A stretch of 5,954 nucleotides of DNA from Alphaproteobacteria bacterium (GTDB lineage Bacteria; Pseudomonadota; Alphaproteobacteria; Rhodobacterales; Rhodobacteraceae), in the NCBI GenBank assembly GCA_030428025.1, contig JAUIBJ010000247.1, forward strand, positions 1-5,954, given 5' to 3'. The position numbers and the translations under genes were made by a program. Under the pieces are notes generated by a model. The model did no database searches, had not been told where the DNA came from, and saw only the letters and a program-made list of their open reading frames with translations. Shown here one piece after another: positions 3,676 to 5,954 of the stretch. Position 1 is the first letter of the stretch, and each line of letters begins with the position of its first letter.

Positions 3676-5954
3676 TTACGCCACCATGGCTTCAGCCTTT
3701 TTCAGGTCGACCGAGACAAGCTGGCTCACGCCCTGCTCTCCCATGGTGACGCCAAAGAGCCGGTCCATCCGGCTCATGGTGATGGCGTGGTGGGTGATGA
3801 TCAGGAAGCGGGTTTCGGTGCGGCGGCACATCTCGTCCAGCAGGTCGCAGAAGCGGCCCACATTAGCATCGTCCAGGGGGGCATCGACCTCGTCCAGCAC
3901 GCAGATCGGCGCCGGGTTGGCAAGGAAGACCGCAAAGATCAGCGCCAACGCCGTCAGCGTCTGCTCGCCCCCCGACAGAAGCGACAGGGTTGCCAGTTTC
4001 TTGCCCGGCGGCTGGCACATGATTTCCAGCCCGGCCTCGAGCGGGTCGTCGCTTTCGACCATCACCAGATTGGCCTCGCCACCGCCGAAGAGATGCTTGA
4101 ACAGCAGGGTGAAGTTGGAATTCACCTGTTCGAAGGCCGTAAGCAGCCGCTCGCGCCCTTCGCGGTTCAGCGACGCGATGCCATTACGCAGGGTGCGGAT
4201 CGCCTCTTCCAGATCGGCCTTTTCGGCGAGAAGCGTGTCGTGCTCCTCCTGAACCTCCTTGGCGTCCTCCTCCGCGCGCAGGTTGACCGCGCCCAGCGCG
4301 TCGCGCTGGCGCTTGAGACGGGTGACGTCGGCTTCGATGGCCCCGGCGGACTCGATCTTTTCGGGATCGACGTCGAGCCGGGCGAGCAGAGCTTCGGGCG
4401 TCACGTCCTGTTCTTCGAGGATGCGCTCGGCCGCCTGATCGCGGGTTTCCCGGGCGGCCTCGGCCCGCGCCTCGGCCCGCGCCCGCGCCTCACGGGCGTC
4501 AGAGGCTGCGCGTTCGGCATCGCGTTCCGCGGCCACCGCATCGCGCAGCGCCCCCTCGGCAACCGAGAGCGCGTCAGCCGCCTCGGCCTTGCGGGCCTCC
4601 GCCACGGCGATCTTCTGATCCAGATCGGCCCGCTGGGCGGCGATCTCGGCCGGTTTCGCACGTGCCTCGGCCAGATCCGCCTCGGAGTCCGCCTTGCGCT
4701 CGGCCAGTTCGGTGCTGCGCTTCTCGGCGGTCTCCAGCCGGCTTTTCCAGCCAGTGATCTCGCGCACCACCTCCTGCGCGCGCCTGAGCCGCCTCTCGCC
4801 CTCGCGGCGCAGCTCGTCATGTGCCGAGCGCTTGGTCATCATCGTCATCCGCGCGGCCTCGACCGTCATCTTGACGTCCTCGACGGCGGCGCGGGCGCTG
4901 TCGAGATCATCGAGTGCGGACAGCGCCCCTTCGGCCTCGGCCAGCGCGGCGCGGGCGGCAAGCGCCTCCTCCTCATGGCGGGAGACAGCCAGGCCCGAGG
5001 CTTCGAGCCGCGACTGAGCAAGGTTGCGATCGGCCTCGGCGCGCGACAGCGCCCGGCTCGCCGCGTTCACTGCCGTATCGGCCGCCCGCCGCGCCTCGCG
5101 CGCCTGCTTGTCAGCCTCGGTCAGTTCCGCCAGCCGACGGCGCAGGGCCTCGTGAGCGCGCCCCGCGCCTTCGGCGCGTGCGGTGGCATGGGCCAGTTGC
5201 TGCTTGAGTTCCTCCAGCCGGTTGAGCTGTTCCAGCCGCAGCGCGGCGGCCGAGGGCGCGTCTTCCGCCCAGGCGCGGAAGCCGTCCCAGCGCCAAAGAT
5301 CGCCCTCTAGGCTGACCAGCCGTTGTCCCGGTTTCAACGCGGCCTGAAGTGCGGGGCCCTGATCGCCATCGACCAGGCCGATCTGGCTGATCCGGCGGGC
5401 CAGAACCTCCGGCACGCTGACATGTTCGGAAAGCGGCGCGGCCCCCGCCGGCAGGGGCTGGGCCACGGGATAGCCCGGCAGACGGGTCCAGCCCGAGGGA
5501 CCGTCGGCCTCGACCTCGGGCGCGCGAAGATCGTCGGCGAGCGCCGCGCCAAGCGCCTTTTCGTATCCCGGCGTGACGCTCAGCGCATCGAGGATATGTC
5601 CGCCCTCGGCCGTGTCACGCTCGACCAGCCGGGCGAGCGCCGAGACCTCGGCGGAAAGTGCGTTGACCTCGCCTTCGGCCTCAGAGCGTTCGGCACGGGC
5701 GTCGGCCTCGCGCGATTGTGCCTCGGCGCGGGCCACGTCGGCCATGGTGAGCGTTTCCTCGGCCTTCGCCGCCGTTCGGACCGCCACCGCCTCGGCGGCT
5801 TCGGCCGTCTCGTACTCCCGCGCTGCCTTTTCCAGCGCTGCACGGGAACTATCGGCGACCGACCGGGCCCGGTCGGCCTCGGCCTCGCTTTTCTGAAGCG
5901 TCTTGCGCCCATCCTCGACCAGCCTCTGGGCCGACTGGTGGCGGGCCGAGAGAC
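3676..5954 (-). CDS. smc: Chromosome segregation protein SMC (5'-truncated by the window edge)
   Basis: A bacterial condensin ATPase that compacts and segregates the chromosome with ScpA and ScpB. About 758 residues are visible; the frame stays open from the first full codon at 5952, so the gene continues past the right edge. Visible order: end of the first coiled-coil arm (about residues 1-115), hinge (about 118-233, ending VSLEGDLWRWDGF), long Ala/Glu/Arg-rich return arm, then the C-terminal half-head from about residue 599. The head has LFGGGEANL (622-630), ABC signature LSGGEQ (bases 3978-3961), Walker B ICVLDE (3906-3889), D-loop PLDDANV, and the switch histidines in FLIITHHAITMSRMDRLFGVTM. 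Missing: the N-terminal half-head with Walker A and most of the first arm, roughly 390 residues if the total is near the usual 1150 of alphaproteobacterial SMC. The protein ends at TAA 3678-3676. No ScpA or ScpB gene is in the window. All visible catalytic motifs are intact. Confidence 0.96.
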   Translation of the reverse strand, partial: LSARHQSAQRLVEDGRKTLQKSEAEADRARSVADSSRAALEKAAREYETAEAAEAVAVRTAAKAEETLTMADVARAEAQSREADARAERSEAEGEVNALSAEVSALARLVERDTAEGGHILDALSVTPGYEKALGAALADDLRAPEVEADGPSGWTRLPGYPVAQPLPAGAAPLSEHVSVPEVLARRISQIGLVDGDQGPALQAALKPGQRLVSLEGDLWRWDGFRAWAEDAPSAAALRLEQLNRLEELKQQLAHATARAEGAGRAHEALRRRLAELTEADKQAREARRAADTAVNAASRALSRAEADRNLAQSRLEASGLAVSRHEEEALAARAALAEAEGALSALDDLDSARAAVEDVKMTVEAARMTMMTKRSAHDELRREGERRLRRAQEVVREITGWKSRLETAEKRSTELAERKADSEADLAEARAKPAEIAAQRADLDQKIAVAEARKAEAADALSVAEGALRDAVAAERDAERAASDAREARARAEARAEAARETRDQAAERILEEQDVTPEALLARLDVDPEKIESAGAIEADVTRLKRQRDALGAVNLRAEEDAKEVQEEHDTLLAEKADLEEAIRTLRNGIASLNREGRERLLTAFEQVNSNFTLLFKHLFGGGEANLVMVESDDPLEAGLEIMCQPPGKKLATLSLLSGGEQTLTALALIFAVFLANPAPICVLDEVDAPLDDANVGRFCDLLDEMCRRTETRFLIITHHAITMSRMDRLFGVTMGEQGVSQLVSVDLKKAEAMVA

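Noticed and set aside
3658..5310. 550-codon plus-strand open frame opposite smc
   Set aside because: It is a mirror of the Ala/Glu-rich coiled-coil codons of smc, is low-complexity in Leu/Gly/Arg, and has no recognisable domain or start signal.
1..5954. CRISPR array, insertion sequence, tRNA or phage/defence module
   Set aside because: I saw no regularly spaced direct repeats, transposase-like protein, terminal inverted repeats, cloverleaf-like segment or defence-type domains anywhere in the window.

Overview
The window looks like a chromosomal segment of a high-GC alphaproteobacterium, most likely Rhodobacterales (Rhodobacter/Paracoccus-like). The reasons are the strong G/C third-position bias, the alanine- and arginine-rich proteins, an SMC hinge with the compact 'GDLWRWDGF' end that I associate with alphaproteobacteria, and a WcbI-GSCFA gene pair that I associate with this group. 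These assignments come from reading the protein sequences and from memory of the families; no search was run.

All genes I can support lie on the minus strand, so the window reads right to left. From the right edge: (1) a 5'-truncated smc gene (3676-5954), covering part of the first coiled-coil arm, the hinge, the return arm and the C-terminal ATPase half-head; (2) a 198-bp intergenic stretch with two inverted repeats and a weak candidate promoter; (3) a 330-residue response regulator (2485-3477) with an intact receiver domain and a C-terminal domain that looks like a degenerate GGDEF domain; (4) a 179-bp GC-rich gap with a good intrinsic terminator that overlaps a second, mutually exclusive hairpin just before the next start codon; (5) a tightly coupled pair, a WcbI-like protein (1307-2305) and a GSCFA-domain protein (244-1305), separated by one base; (6) a 192-bp gap with two strong hairpins; (7) at the left edge, the probable first 17 codons of another minus-strand gene (1-51) whose N-terminus resembles GcvT-like aminomethyltransferases.

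The WcbI-GSCFA pair is the most coherent functional unit. Both families are linked to surface polysaccharide modification, and the spacing implies translational coupling. The response regulator and smc look like independent housekeeping or regulatory genes. No mobile element, CRISPR array, tRNA or rRNA is visible. I see no clear new multi-gene system. The points worth a second look are the GSCFA variant that lacks the expected DxxH histidine, the REC-degenerate-GGDEF regulator, and the attenuator-like hairpins ahead of the wcbI-like gene.
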